From contig CAITNS010000067.1 of NCBI GenBank assembly GCA_903893815.1, positions 1-64,000 on the forward strand: a stretch of DNA of 64,000 nt, read 5' to 3'. Numbering within the stretch: the first letter of the stretch is position 1; each line of letters starts with the position of its first letter. The translations under genes were made by a program, and so were the position numbers. Source of the DNA: an uncultured Bacteroidota bacterium. Its GTDB lineage: Bacteria; Bacteroidota; Bacteroidia; B-17B0; Aurantibacillaceae. The notes under the pieces are model-generated. The model did not search any database, was not told the DNA's origin, and saw only the letters and a list, made by a program, of their open reading frames with translations. Of the stretch, positions 17,086 through 26,668 are shown piece by piece.

Positions 17086-17122
17086 AACTCATAATTCATC
17101 TCTTATAACTCATAACTCTATA
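17086..17122. repeat. inverted repeat, right side of the four-helix-bundle gene
   Basis: AACTCATAATTCATCTCTTA and the following TAACTCATAACTCTATA pair with 16681-16715 with a few mismatches and a 2-bp gap. It overlaps the stop codon of the TolB-like gene at 17118. Related words occur at 10308-10340. Confidence 0.75.
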
Positions 17123-17978
17123 AATTACTGACTATTGCTAATTGCTTTGTTTTACTATCAAACACAAAACGAGTAATTTTTTTAATTCCTAAATTAGAAA
17201 AAGAGAATAATACTTCCCAAGCTTTAGATTGTTCATTATAACGCATCAAATCTGCATTCTCAGATTTAATGAGCCCTAATTCAGGATGCCAAATAAAATC
17301 TTCGTTAGCAGTTGGATAAGTTGTATAAACTTTACTTTCTCTTAACGCGGGGTTATAAATTCTAAATTCTGTATGAACAGAATCTTTCATAGCATAAAGG
17401 AAATTTGAGGAAAGACCTATTTTCTTAAATGCTCTCGTTGGATGGTCGCACAACCAATAGTCTTCATTTGATTTTACATTCAATATTCTTAACGAATGTG
17501 GATTGGTTAATTTATAGTATAATAAAGTATCGTTATTTAACCATGTGTGGTAACCAATAGAATCAGTGCCTTCGTGAGCAATGCTATGAAATTTACCATC
17601 AAAATTAAATTTCCAAACTCGTTGTGATGAATCTTTTTCAACTACCACGCAACTAAATCCTAATCCATTAGGCAATATAGTTGGAGAATATTCAGACACT
17701 TCCGACTTGGTTAAATTAAGTGTTGCATTTTTATTGATGTTATATTGATAAATATCGGCTTGTTTTGTAGAATCAATGACTACATATAAAATAGATTTTC
17801 CATCTAAACTAAAAGTAGGCTGATTATCATAACCTACTCTATGAGTAACGTTTAAAGGATTTGTGTATAAGTACACATTTTCTTTCTTCTCAATTTTAAA
17901 CAACCAAATATCCGTTTCGGGCAATTGCCCCAAAACACTACTTGCAAAAAAAAGACTTATGATGAATATTCTAATCAT
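17118..17978 (-). CDS. secreted TolB-like beta-propeller protein
   Basis: The 286-residue protein has a signal peptide (cleavage near SSVLGQ, residue ~18) and PD40-like repeats such as NQPTFSLDGKSILYV (about 51-65) and SPTILPNGLGFSCV. These are beta-propeller blades like those of TolB. It is probably periplasmic or surface-associated; the binding partner is unknown. Its start overlaps the stop of the PAP2 gene by 1 bp (ATAATG-type junction), so the two are co-transcribed. The 3' end runs into a repeat arm. Confidence 0.72.
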   Translation of the reverse strand: MIRIFIISLFFASSVLGQLPETDIWLFKIEKKENVYLYTNPLNVTHRVGYDNQPTFSLDGKSILYVVIDSTKQADIYQYNINKNATLNLTKSEVSEYSPTILPNGLGFSCVVVEKDSSQRVWKFNFDGKFHSIAHEGTDSIGYHTWLNNDTLLYYKLTNPHSLRILNVKSNEDYWLCDHPTRAFKKIGLSSNFLYAMKDSVHTEFRIYNPALRESKVYTTYPTANEDFIWHPELGLIKSENADLMRYNEQSKAWEVLFSFSNLGIKKITRFVFDSKTKQLAIVSNL

Positions 17979-18562
17979 TATACTTCAACGGTTTCGTGAA
18001 ATTGTTGTTTAAAGATATATTGTATTAATCGATACACCACATAACCCCAAAATATACCCACTACTAAACCTACAAAAATATCAGAAGGATAATGAACCCC
18101 CAAATAAATGCGAGAATATGAAATAATAGCTGCCCAAGCAAAAAAGGCACTCCTAAATAATTTCGATTCTTTGCTAAATATTAAAAATAACAACATGGCA
18201 ACGCCAAAGGTATTAGTAGCGTGACCAGAAAAGAAGCCATACGTTCCACCCTTGTAATTATTGATGGTATGCACTTGTGACTGTATTTCTAAATTATGAC
18301 TTGGACGGTAACGTTTAATGGCATGTTTGGTTTGATTGGCCGTTTGATCAGTTAAAACAATTAAGAATACTAAAAAACCAATCAAAATAACTAGCTTTTT
18401 TAAGCCATAACGCCTAAACACCATAAATAACCAATAAGCAAAAACCGGTGCAAACACCCAAATTTGAGAAATATAATACATCACATTATCCAAAATAGGA
18501 GCATGACAAGCATTAATAGCCAAAAACAAGGCTCTATCAAATAATTCTAATTTGTCTAACAT
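17978..18562 (-). CDS. PAP2 family phosphatase
   Basis: This inner-membrane lipid phosphatase family removes phosphate from phosphatidic acid, undecaprenyl pyrophosphate or similar lipids. All three motifs are present: KHAIKRYRP (79-87), FSGHA (111-115) and SRIYLGVHYPSD (150-161, catalytic H157). Five or six membrane segments are predicted. The 194-residue length is typical. A role in undecaprenyl phosphate recycling is possible but not shown. The next gene, a TolB-like protein, overlaps by 1 bp. Confidence 0.92.
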   Translation of the reverse strand: MLDKLELFDRALFLAINACHAPILDNVMYYISQIWVFAPVFAYWLFMVFRRYGLKKLVILIGFLVFLIVLTDQTANQTKHAIKRYRPSHNLEIQSQVHTINNYKGGTYGFFSGHATNTFGVAMLLFLIFSKESKLFRSAFFAWAAIISYSRIYLGVHYPSDIFVGLVVGIFWGYVVYRLIQYIFKQQFHETVEV

Positions 18563-18721
18563 GTTTTAAAAGTAGAAAAAAAGAATTAAAAGTCAGATTT
18601 TTCGATTAAAATCAAATTGTTAAAAACTTGTTATTAATTGATATACACACATTTTTAAGGACTTTTCAACAAAACCTTAATATCATTCTCGAACAATTAT
18701 CTTTGTGGATTAGAACAACTT

Positions 18722-20251
18722 ATGAGCGATACAAAGAAAATAAGCAGTGCATTGATTTCTGTTTTCTATAAAGATAATTTAGAACCTGTTATCAAAAAAT
18801 TAAACGAATTAGGAGTTACCATATACAGTACCGGTGGTACTCAAACGTTTATCGAAAATCAAGGAGCACCAGTAAAATCAGTAGAAGGATTAACTTCTTT
18901 TCCTGAAATTTTAGGTGGGCGAGTTAAAACATTACACCCAAAAATATTTGGTGGAATTTTAGGTCGCAGAAAATTAGACACTGATGTTGCTCAAATGGAA
19001 CAACATGAAATCCCTGCTATTGACTTGGTAATTGTAGATTTATACCCATTTGAAGAAACATTAGCAAGTGGTGCTTCGGAAGAAGATATCATAGAAAAAA
19101 TTGATATTGGTGGTATTTCACTAATTAGAGCAGCAGCAAAAAATTACAATGATGTAGTGATTGTTTCTTCAAGAAATGATTATTCATCATTATTAAATTT
19201 GTTGAACGAAAAAAATGGTTCATCAGATTTAGCAGATCGTAAAACATATGCTGCTAAAGCATTTGCTATGAGTAGTCATTACGACTCTGCTATTTTTAAT
19301 TATTTCAATACAACTGAACAATTACCAATTTTAAAACACAGCATCAATGATGGTGTAACATTACGTTACGGAGAAAATCCTCATCAAAAAGGTGTTTTTT
19401 ATGGTGATATGAATGCCATGTTTGAAAAATTAAATGGTAAAGAATTATCTTACAATAATTTATTAGATGTAGATGCCGCCGTAAATTTAATGGCTGACTT
19501 CACTTCTGAACCAACTTTTGCTATTTTAAAACACAACAATGCTTGTGGAGTAGCAAGCCGTGCAAAAATAATGGATGCATACTTAGACGCATTAGCTGGA
19601 GATCCAGTTTCTGCTTTTGGTGGCATTTTAATTAGTAATACCGAAATTGATTTTGAAACAGCAGAAGAGATTCATAAACTGTTTTGTGAAGTAGTGATTG
19701 CTCCCTCTTATTCAGCAACTGCATTAACGTTATTGAAATCAAAAAATAACCGTATCATTTTGGTTCAAAAACCAATAGCGCTTCCGACAAAACAAATCAG
19801 AACGTTATTAAACGGAATTGTAGAACAAGATAAAGATGCTGTAAGTGAAACTGAAACTAATTTAACAGTAGTGACTAACGTAGCACCAACTGAGGCACAA
19901 ATCAAAGATTTACTATTTGCTAATAAATTAGCAAAACATACTAAATCCAATACAATCGTTATTGCAAGAAACAATCAATTAATTGCAAGTGGCACTGGTC
20001 AAACATCTCGTGTAGATGCTTTAAAACAAGCTATTAACAAAGCATTAGCTTTTGGATTTGATTTAAAAGGCGCGGTGATGGCAAGTGATGCATTTTTTCC
20101 GTTTGCTGATTGTGTAGAGATTGCTCATAAAGTTGGTATCGATACAGTTATTCAACCAGGAGGTTCTATTAAAGATAAAGATAGTATAGAGTATTGCAAT
20201 GCAAAAAATATGAGCATGGTATTTACTGGTACTCGTCACTTCAAACATTAA
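18722..20251 (+). CDS. purH: bifunctional AICAR formyltransferase / IMP cyclohydrolase (PurH)
   Basis: PurH does the last two steps of IMP synthesis. The N-terminal cyclohydrolase domain (about 1-190) has STGGTQTFIE and LGGRVKTLHPKIFGGIL. The C-terminal transformylase domain has LRYGENPHQKG, AILKHNNACGVA and VDALKQAINKAL. The 509-residue length is normal. It stands alone on the plus strand, and mreB follows after a 100-bp spacer with a self-complementary repeat. Confidence 0.97.
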   Translation: MSDTKKISSALISVFYKDNLEPVIKKLNELGVTIYSTGGTQTFIENQGAPVKSVEGLTSFPEILGGRVKTLHPKIFGGILGRRKLDTDVAQMEQHEIPAIDLVIVDLYPFEETLASGASEEDIIEKIDIGGISLIRAAAKNYNDVVIVSSRNDYSSLLNLLNEKNGSSDLADRKTYAAKAFAMSSHYDSAIFNYFNTTEQLPILKHSINDGVTLRYGENPHQKGVFYGDMNAMFEKLNGKELSYNNLLDVDAAVNLMADFTSEPTFAILKHNNACGVASRAKIMDAYLDALAGDPVSAFGGILISNTEIDFETAEEIHKLFCEVVIAPSYSATALTLLKSKNNRIILVQKPIALPTKQIRTLLNGIVEQDKDAVSETETNLTVVTNVAPTEAQIKDLLFANKLAKHTKSNTIVIARNNQLIASGTGQTSRVDALKQAINKALAFGFDLKGAVMASDAFFPFADCVEIAHKVGIDTVIQPGGSIKDKDSIEYCNAKNMSMVFTGTRHFKH

Positions 20252-20261
20252 AATAATTTGG

Positions 20262-20322
20262 CGATGAGTCAATTCGACAAATTGCCAATTGAAAAATAAT
20301 TATTATAAACATTGACTAATCG
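20262..20322. repeat. self-complementary spacer between purH and mreB
   Basis: CGATGAGTCAAT (20262-20273) pairs with ATTGACTAATCG (20311-20322), 11 of 12 positions. It is another of the self-complementary spacers in this window and may fold between the two genes. Confidence 0.55.
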
Positions 20323-20351
20323 TCACATAAACTAATTAACTCATTTAAAAT

Positions 20352-21374
20352 ATGGCATTGTTCGACTTTTTAACGCAAGATATTGCAATTGACTTAGGTA
20401 CTGCAAATACCATTATTATCCACAACGAAAAAGTAGTAGTTGATCAGCCAAGTATTGTAGCGGTTGACAGAACCACTGGAAAGGTAATTGCTGTTGGTAA
20501 GCAAGCACAAATGATGCATGGTAAAACCCATGAAAACATTAAAACGATTCGTCCTTTAAGAGATGGGGTTATTGCCGATTTCCAGGCAGCTGAAGAAATG
20601 ATTAAAGGAATGATCAAAATGATTAATACTGGCAATCGTTTTTTTAAACCTTCTTTAAGAATGGTAATTTGTATTCCGAGTGGAATTACAGAGGTAGAAA
20701 AACGTGCGGTACGCGATAGCGCTGAGCACGCAGGAGCAAAAGAAGTTTATATGATTCACGAGCCAATGGCAGCTGCTATTGGTATGGGAATAGATGTAGA
20801 AGAACCAATGGGAAATATGATTATTGATATTGGTGGTGGTACTTCCGAAATTGCGGTTATTGCTTTAGGTGGTATTGTGTGTGATAAATCAACACGTATT
20901 GCGGGTGACGACTTTAATGCAAACATTGAAGAATATATGCGTCGTCAACATAACATTTTAATTGGTGAGCGTAGTGCGGAACAAGTGAAGATTGAAGTGG
21001 GTGCAGCTATGACAGAAATTGAAAATCCGCCAGCTGATTATGCCGTTCAAGGACGAGATTTAATGAGTGGTATTCCAAAAGAAGTATTCGTCAGTTATGT
21101 AGAGATTGCTCACTGCTTAGATAAATCGATTTCTAAAATTGAAGAAGCTATTTTGAATGCCTTAGAGATGACGCCTCCTGAGCTAGCAGCCGATATTTAC
21201 CGCACTGGTATATATATGGCAGGTGGCGGTTCTTTATTAAGAGGACTTGACAAACGTATTTCTTTAAAAACAAAATTACCTGTTCATGTATGCGAAGATC
21301 CATTAAGAGCAGTAGCTCGTGGAACTGGCATCGCTTTGAAAAATGTGCACAAATTCCCTTTCTTAATCAAATAA
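20352..21374 (+). CDS. mreB: rod shape-determining protein MreB
   Basis: MreB is the bacterial actin that positions the elongation machinery under the inner membrane. The sequence shows the actin-fold phosphate loops DLGTANTII (about 15-23) and DIGGGTSEIAV (about 160-170), and the adenosine motif AGGGSLLRGL. The 340-residue length is standard. It heads the cell-shape cluster; unusually, an outer-membrane barrel gene lies between it and mreC. Confidence 0.97.
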   Translation: MALFDFLTQDIAIDLGTANTIIIHNEKVVVDQPSIVAVDRTTGKVIAVGKQAQMMHGKTHENIKTIRPLRDGVIADFQAAEEMIKGMIKMINTGNRFFKPSLRMVICIPSGITEVEKRAVRDSAEHAGAKEVYMIHEPMAAAIGMGIDVEEPMGNMIIDIGGGTSEIAVIALGGIVCDKSTRIAGDDFNANIEEYMRRQHNILIGERSAEQVKIEVGAAMTEIENPPADYAVQGRDLMSGIPKEVFVSYVEIAHCLDKSISKIEEAILNALEMTPPELAADIYRTGIYMAGGGSLLRGLDKRISLKTKLPVHVCEDPLRAVARGTGIALKNVHKFPFLIK

Positions 21375-21392
21375 GAATAAATCAAACGTATC

Positions 21393-22037
21393 ATGAAAAA
21401 ACAAATCGCCCTAGCATTAGCATTATGTATTTTTTTATTAAACACAAAAGTGCAAGCACAAGATGAATCTGCATTTGATAAAGGTACTACAGTTATTACA
21501 GCGGGATATGGATTTCCAGATCTTTATAGAACAAGTTTAAGAATATCATACAACGCTTACTCCTCAGCCAAAGTAAGCGGTATTGGTCCTATCATATTGA
21601 AAGGGGATTATGGTATTGTTAAATTCAAATGGGGACATGCAGTTGGTGCTGGTATTGTTATTGGATATAATGCTACAAACATAAAATTTACAGGTACTTA
21701 TTATGACTATAATAACTTTATATATTCAACTAAAACATATTCCGAAACACACAAATACAAAACTATTACCGTTGGAGCTAGAGGGACATACCACTTTTTC
21801 ACAAAAGAGAAATTTGATTGTTATGCTAGTATCGGATTAGGTTTCAATATCAACACGGCATCTCGTACAACAGATAATCCAAATGGGTACACAAGCTACG
21901 CCTCCGCTCGATCAGGTGTATATAGTGCTTTTACGGTATGTATTAGGTATTATTTCACTAAAAACTTTGGTGTATATTCTGAACTTGGATGGGATAATTC
22001 TACTCCAATACAAGCTGGCTTAGCATTAAAATTTTAA
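21393..22037 (+). CDS. outer-membrane beta-barrel protein
   Basis: The 214-residue protein has a signal peptide (cleavage near KVQAQ, residue ~23). Alternating beta strands with aromatic residues follow, ending in ELGWDNSTPIQAGLALKF, which finishes with a C-terminal phenylalanine as expected for BAM substrates. The protein resembles small OmpW/porin-like barrels. It starts 18 bp after mreB and ends 32 bp before mreC, so it looks like an operon member. Its role in cell shape is unknown. Confidence 0.8.
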   Translation: MKKQIALALALCIFLLNTKVQAQDESAFDKGTTVITAGYGFPDLYRTSLRISYNAYSSAKVSGIGPIILKGDYGIVKFKWGHAVGAGIVIGYNATNIKFTGTYYDYNNFIYSTKTYSETHKYKTITVGARGTYHFFTKEKFDCYASIGLGFNINTASRTTDNPNGYTSYASARSGVYSAFTVCIRYYFTKNFGVYSELGWDNSTPIQAGLALKF

Positions 22038-22069
22038 TTATTACTATAATCTGTTCTATAAAATCATAA

Positions 22070-22909
22070 ATGAAAAACCTTTTAAATTTTCTATATAAAA
22101 ACAATTTCTTTTTTGTGTTTTTATTTTTAGAAATTATCTGTGGTTTTATTTTAATTAAAAACAATGGCTTCCAAGGCTCAAGTTTATTAAACTCTTCAAA
22201 TAAAGTAAGTGCTAATATTTATAAAATTGAAGCAAGTGCTAAAGAATATTTATTGCTAAAAGATGAAAACGAGCGTTTAGCAAAAATGAACGCATTTTTA
22301 TTAAACCGAATAAAACTGGGTTATGCAGCTATTCCATTAAAAATTTACAAAAAAAACGATACACTTTATAAACAAGAATATGAGTTTATGAATGGTAAAG
22401 CTATTAATAGCAGCGTAAATAAAAGAAGTAATTATTTAACTCTTAATATTGGTGCGCAACAAGGCGTAAGTCGTGATATGGCAGTAATAACAAGCGACGG
22501 TATAATTGGCATTGTAAAAGATGTGTCCGAAAATTTTTCATCAGCCATGTCGATTTTACATAAAGATGTTAGAGTAAACTGCCAATTAAAAAAAGATGGC
22601 ACTTACGGTCCGCTTATTTGGGATGGTTCTGATTACCGTTTTTCTAACCTAACGGATATTCCAACACATGCAAAAATAAAAAAGGGAGATACGGTTATCA
22701 CAAGTTCGCTATCTGGAATTTTCCCAGAAGGAATTTTAGTAGGCTTTGTAGATAGCTTTGAACAAAGACCAAACGAGTCGTTTTATACAGTAAAGGTAAA
22801 ACTGAGTGCGGACTTCAAAAAAATAAATCACGTATCAGTTATAAAATATAATTACAAAACCGAAAGAGATAGTTTAGAAATTAAATCGCAAGTACAAAGT
22901 GATAAATAG
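22070..22909 (+). CDS. mreC: rod shape-determining protein MreC
   Basis: MreC is a periplasmic scaffold linking MreB to PBP2 and RodA. It has one N-terminal membrane segment (about 10-30), a coiled coil (about 45-75, DENERLAKMNAFLL) and the C-terminal beta-domain with LTLNIGAQQGVSRDMAVIT and GIVKDVSENFSSAMSILH. The 279-residue length is normal. Its 3' end overlaps mreD by 11 bp. Confidence 0.94.
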   Translation: MKNLLNFLYKNNFFFVFLFLEIICGFILIKNNGFQGSSLLNSSNKVSANIYKIEASAKEYLLLKDENERLAKMNAFLLNRIKLGYAAIPLKIYKKNDTLYKQEYEFMNGKAINSSVNKRSNYLTLNIGAQQGVSRDMAVITSDGIIGIVKDVSENFSSAMSILHKDVRVNCQLKKDGTYGPLIWDGSDYRFSNLTDIPTHAKIKKGDTVITSSLSGIFPEGILVGFVDSFEQRPNESFYTVKVKLSADFKKINHVSVIKYNYKTERDSLEIKSQVQSDK

Positions 22910-23417
22910 CATTATTAAAAATAGCATTCGGTTTGTCATATTAGTGCTTCTTCAAGTTCTAATCGTTCAAAATATTCGCTTGGGATCGTTTATGATTTTA
23001 TTCCCTTACGTGTTATTTATTCTATTACTTCCATTCGAGACTCCAAAATTAGTTGTCTTATTTGCTTCTTTTTTTCTTGGACTAACTATTGATATGTTTT
23101 ACGATACTGCAGGTATGCATGCCGCCGTTTGTACTTTAATTGGTTTTTTGAGGTATTATATTTTAAAATTATTATCGCCTCGAGAAGGCTATGAATCTGG
23201 ACTGATTCCTAATGTAGATTCCATGGGGCCAGTATGGTTTATCACCTACTCTGCTTTAATCATATTTATTCATCATTTAATTTTCTTTTATTTAGAAATA
23301 TTCAGATTTAATGAATTTTTCACCACATTATTGAGAGTTATTTTAAGCACCATTGGTACTTTCTGTTTCGTTTATGTTGTTCAGTTTTTGTTTTACAAAA
23401 CAGATAAAAATAAATAA
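22899..23417 (+). CDS. mreD: rod shape-determining protein MreD
   Basis: This 172-residue inner-membrane protein has about five hydrophobic segments and the pattern GLTIDMFYDTAGMHAAVCTLIGF, typical of MreD in Bacteroidota. The start is GTG, overlapping the end of mreC by 11 bp; its stop overlaps the ATG of mrdA (TAATG). The context between mreC and mrdA makes the call secure. Confidence 0.92.
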   Translation: MINSIIKNSIRFVILVLLQVLIVQNIRLGSFMILFPYVLFILLLPFETPKLVVLFASFFLGLTIDMFYDTAGMHAAVCTLIGFLRYYILKLLSPREGYESGLIPNVDSMGPVWFITYSALIIFIHHLIFFYLEIFRFNEFFTTLLRVILSTIGTFCFVYVVQFLFYKTDKNK

Positions 23418-25294
23418 TGAACAACAATTCTCATTTAGCAGATAGAAAATATATTGTCAGCGGTTTTTTTATCGTTGTGGCCATGGTATATATCTGCCGA
23501 TTATTTTACATTCAAATAGTTGATGAACAATATAAATTAGATGCTAGGAATAATGCCTTTAGAAATAGAACCGAATATCCTTTAAGAGGCTACATTTACG
23601 ATCGTAATGGAAAACTACTAGTACAAAATGTATTGTCATACGATTTATTGGTAACGCCAAAGTTGGTAAAAGACTGTGATACGGTGGCTATTTGTCAAGT
23701 ATTAGAAATTACGAAAGAAGAGTTTTTAAAGAAAATGAAAAAGGCTTGTCAGGCTCCAAACTCACCAAGAAAAGAAAGTATTTTTGAAAAACAACTCTCC
23801 AATAAAGTATATGCTGCTCTTCAAGAAAAATTATATCGATTCAAAGGCTTTGATGTTCAATCAAGAACCGTTAGAAAATATCCTCGACCTGTTGCAGCAC
23901 ATTTATTAGGTTATGTTAATGAAGTTACAAAAGAAAAAGCTGCAAAAGACCCTTACTATATTGAAGGTGATTATATTGGGGCTAGTGGAATTGAACGTGG
24001 ATACGAAACAGAATTAAGAGGAAAAAAAGGGAAACAAATTGTAATGGTTAACGTTCATGGTAAAACAAAAGGACGTTATATGAATGGCTTTTTCGACACA
24101 GCTGCTGTTGCTGGCAAACCTTTGTTTTGCAGTATTGATGTTGACCTTCAGGAATATGGTGAGAAATTATTAAAAGGAAAACGCGGCGCTATTGTAGCCA
24201 TTGAACCAAGCACAGGAGAAATCTTGTGCTTAATCTCAGCACCTGGTTACGATCCAAATTTATTAGTTGGAGGCAAAGAGCGGTCGCGAAACTTTACTAA
24301 ATTATTTTATGATTCTCTAAACCTTCCCTTATTTAACAGAGCTTTAACTGCTATGTATCCTCCAGGATCAACCTTTAAATTAATTGATGCTTTAATTGCT
24401 CAAAAAGATGGTTTAATTGATAGATCTACAGTTTTTCCTTGTCATGGAGGTTACCCTCCAATGGGCGGCAGGCCAAAATGCCATCCTCACCCTTCTACGG
24501 ATTTACCTGGATCGATTGCTACTTCTTGCAACTCTTATTATAGTTATGTGTTTTGTAAAATTGTCGATCAAAAAGCCTTTCCAAATTTTGTAGATGGTTA
24601 TAATCACTGGAGAGATGCTGTTCGTTCATTTGGACCTGGAACAAAATTAGGAACTGATTTACCTTTTGATAAACCAGGCAATGTTCCGTCGGTTGAATAT
24701 TATAATAAAGTATTTGGCAAAAACCATTGGAGAAGTAATACTGTTGTTTCTCTTGGAATTGGTCAAGCCGAATTACTATTGGTGCCATTTCAAATGGCCA
24801 ATGTGGTTGCAATAGTTGCCAACAAAGGATATTTTTACACCCCACATTGCATCAAAGGTGTTGGCATAGAAAAAGCACTTGACAAGAAGTTTAAAGAAAA
24901 ACACCTAACCTATGTTCAAGAATACAAATACTATGAAGTAGTTCACGATGGTATGCAAAAATGTTTTGACGCAGGTACAGCTACCGCTTCAAAAATACCA
25001 GGAATTGTAGCATGTGGTAAAACAGGAACAGCCGAAAATCCTCACGGTAAAGATCATGCTGTATTTTTAGCTTTTGCTCCAAGAGATAAACCGAAAATTG
25101 CGATGGTATGTTTTATTGAAAATGCAGGATTTGGAGGAACATGGAGTGCACCAATCGTCAGTTTAATGATTGAAAAATATTTAACAGGTAAAGTCACTCG
25201 TCCTGATTTAGAAAAAAGAATGATGGAAGCTGATTTAATTGGTGGAAAAAATTTGTTGGGTAAAAAAACAGTAGAAAAGAAAAAAACAAATTGA
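23417..25294 (+). CDS. mrdA: penicillin-binding protein 2 (transpeptidase)
   Basis: PBP2 cross-links lateral-wall peptidoglycan with RodA. It has one N-terminal membrane helix (about 13-33), a dimerisation domain (about 50-215) and a transpeptidase domain with S318-TF-K321 in PPGSTFKL, S370-C-N372, and K535-T-G537 in CGKTGTAE. The 625-residue length is normal. The start overlaps mreD by 1 bp and the stop overlaps rodA's TTG start by 4 bp. Confidence 0.96.
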   Translation: MNNNSHLADRKYIVSGFFIVVAMVYICRLFYIQIVDEQYKLDARNNAFRNRTEYPLRGYIYDRNGKLLVQNVLSYDLLVTPKLVKDCDTVAICQVLEITKEEFLKKMKKACQAPNSPRKESIFEKQLSNKVYAALQEKLYRFKGFDVQSRTVRKYPRPVAAHLLGYVNEVTKEKAAKDPYYIEGDYIGASGIERGYETELRGKKGKQIVMVNVHGKTKGRYMNGFFDTAAVAGKPLFCSIDVDLQEYGEKLLKGKRGAIVAIEPSTGEILCLISAPGYDPNLLVGGKERSRNFTKLFYDSLNLPLFNRALTAMYPPGSTFKLIDALIAQKDGLIDRSTVFPCHGGYPPMGGRPKCHPHPSTDLPGSIATSCNSYYSYVFCKIVDQKAFPNFVDGYNHWRDAVRSFGPGTKLGTDLPFDKPGNVPSVEYYNKVFGKNHWRSNTVVSLGIGQAELLLVPFQMANVVAIVANKGYFYTPHCIKGVGIEKALDKKFKEKHLTYVQEYKYYEVVHDGMQKCFDAGTATASKIPGIVACGKTGTAENPHGKDHAVFLAFAPRDKPKIAMVCFIENAGFGGTWSAPIVSLMIEKYLTGKVTRPDLEKRMMEADLIGGKNLLGKKTVEKKKTN

Positions 25295-26595
25295 GACAAG
25301 ACGAACATAAATTATTTTTTGGGGTAGATAAAATCACCATCCTCACCTACGCACTACTCGTGTTTATGGGGTGGTTAAATATTTATGCCGCTGTATATAA
25401 CGAAGAACATCAAAATATTTTTGATACTTCACAAAAATACGGCATGCAACTAGTTTGGATTGGTAGTGCTTTTTTAATTGCCATTTTTATATTAATCATT
25501 GACGCAGGCATTTACACGGTGTTTGCCTACTTTTTTTATATTTTTTTATTAGTGGCATGTATTGCAGTGCCTTATGTCGGAAGATCAATAAAAGGGAGTC
25601 GATCATGGTTTGGCTTTGGGTCTTTTGGTGTTCAACCTGCTGAGTTCATGAAATTTGCAACAAACTTAGCATTGGCAAAATATTTAAGTAACGTTAATAT
25701 AGAAGTAGAAACTTCTTCACGTAGAAACAGAATCTCTGATTTATTAAAAAATTATAAGAACACAATTATCGCAGTTATCATTTTAGGGTTTCCCTTGCTA
25801 ATCATTAAAGTGCTACAGGACGAAACTGGCTTGGCGCTTGTTTTAATGGCTTTTATTATAACATTGTACAGAGAAGGTTTATCTGTTAATTTTTTAATTT
25901 TTGGCTTATTATCAATTTTACTATTCATTCTCTCATTAGTCATTGAATCTCAAACATTGATTATTGCAATAGCCATTATTTCTGCTTTGGCACTTTTGTT
26001 TATAAAACGTTCTCGCAAAAATTTAATTATTATTGCTATTGCTTTTTCTGCAGCAAGTGGTATTGTATTAGGGACAAATTATGTCTATAATAAACTAGAA
26101 CCTCATCAAAGAGACAGAATCGATATTTTATTGGGAAAAAAAATTGACCCAAAAGGTATAGGCTACAATGTGAAGCAATCCAAAATTGCTATTGGCTCCG
26201 GCGGTTTTTTTGGAAAAGGTTATTTACAGGGGACGCAAACTAAATATGATTTCGTACCAGAACAGGAGACTGATTTTATTTTTTGCACCGTAGGGGAAGA
26301 ATGGGGCTTTTTAGGAACTAGTGTCGTTATACTACTTGAACTCTTTTTAATTATTCGCGTTATTTTTATGGCAGAAAGACAACGCTCGCCTTTTAGTAGG
26401 ATTTATGGTTATGGAGTTGCTTCCGTTTTATTTTTTCATCTAGCAGTTAATGTGGGTATGACTATTGGTTTAATGCCTGTAATTGGGATTCCGCTTCCAT
26501 TCTTTAGTTATGGAGGGTCTTCGCTTTGGTCCTTCACCATTTTATTATTTATTTTTATAAAATTAGATGCTAATAGGCTTGTGATTTTAAGATAA
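25291..26595 (+). CDS. rodA: rod shape-determining protein RodA (SEDS glycosyltransferase)
   Basis: RodA is the SEDS-family peptidoglycan polymerase paired with PBP2. The pattern GSRSWFGFGSFGVQPAEFMKF (about 97-118) and the C-terminal GLMPVIGIPLPFFSYGGSS (about 390-408) are family hallmarks, with about ten membrane segments. The 434-residue length is longer than many RodA proteins; the extra residues lie in the middle, around 205-260. The start is a TTG overlapping the mrdA stop. Confidence 0.95.
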   Translation: MRQDEHKLFFGVDKITILTYALLVFMGWLNIYAAVYNEEHQNIFDTSQKYGMQLVWIGSAFLIAIFILIIDAGIYTVFAYFFYIFLLVACIAVPYVGRSIKGSRSWFGFGSFGVQPAEFMKFATNLALAKYLSNVNIEVETSSRRNRISDLLKNYKNTIIAVIILGFPLLIIKVLQDETGLALVLMAFIITLYREGLSVNFLIFGLLSILLFILSLVIESQTLIIAIAIISALALLFIKRSRKNLIIIAIAFSAASGIVLGTNYVYNKLEPHQRDRIDILLGKKIDPKGIGYNVKQSKIAIGSGGFFGKGYLQGTQTKYDFVPEQETDFIFCTVGEEWGFLGTSVVILLELFLIIRVIFMAERQRSPFSRIYGYGVASVLFFHLAVNVGMTIGLMPVIGIPLPFFSYGGSSLWSFTILLFIFIKLDANRLVILR

Positions 26596-26668
26596 AACTC
26601 TACAAAAATTTATTAAAACATATTATTAAATTTTGTAAATTACAGCTATAAATAATCAAAAAGGTTCT

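Noticed and set aside
24519-24845. 108-aa minus-strand frame
   Set aside because: Antisense shadow of the mrdA transpeptidase domain.
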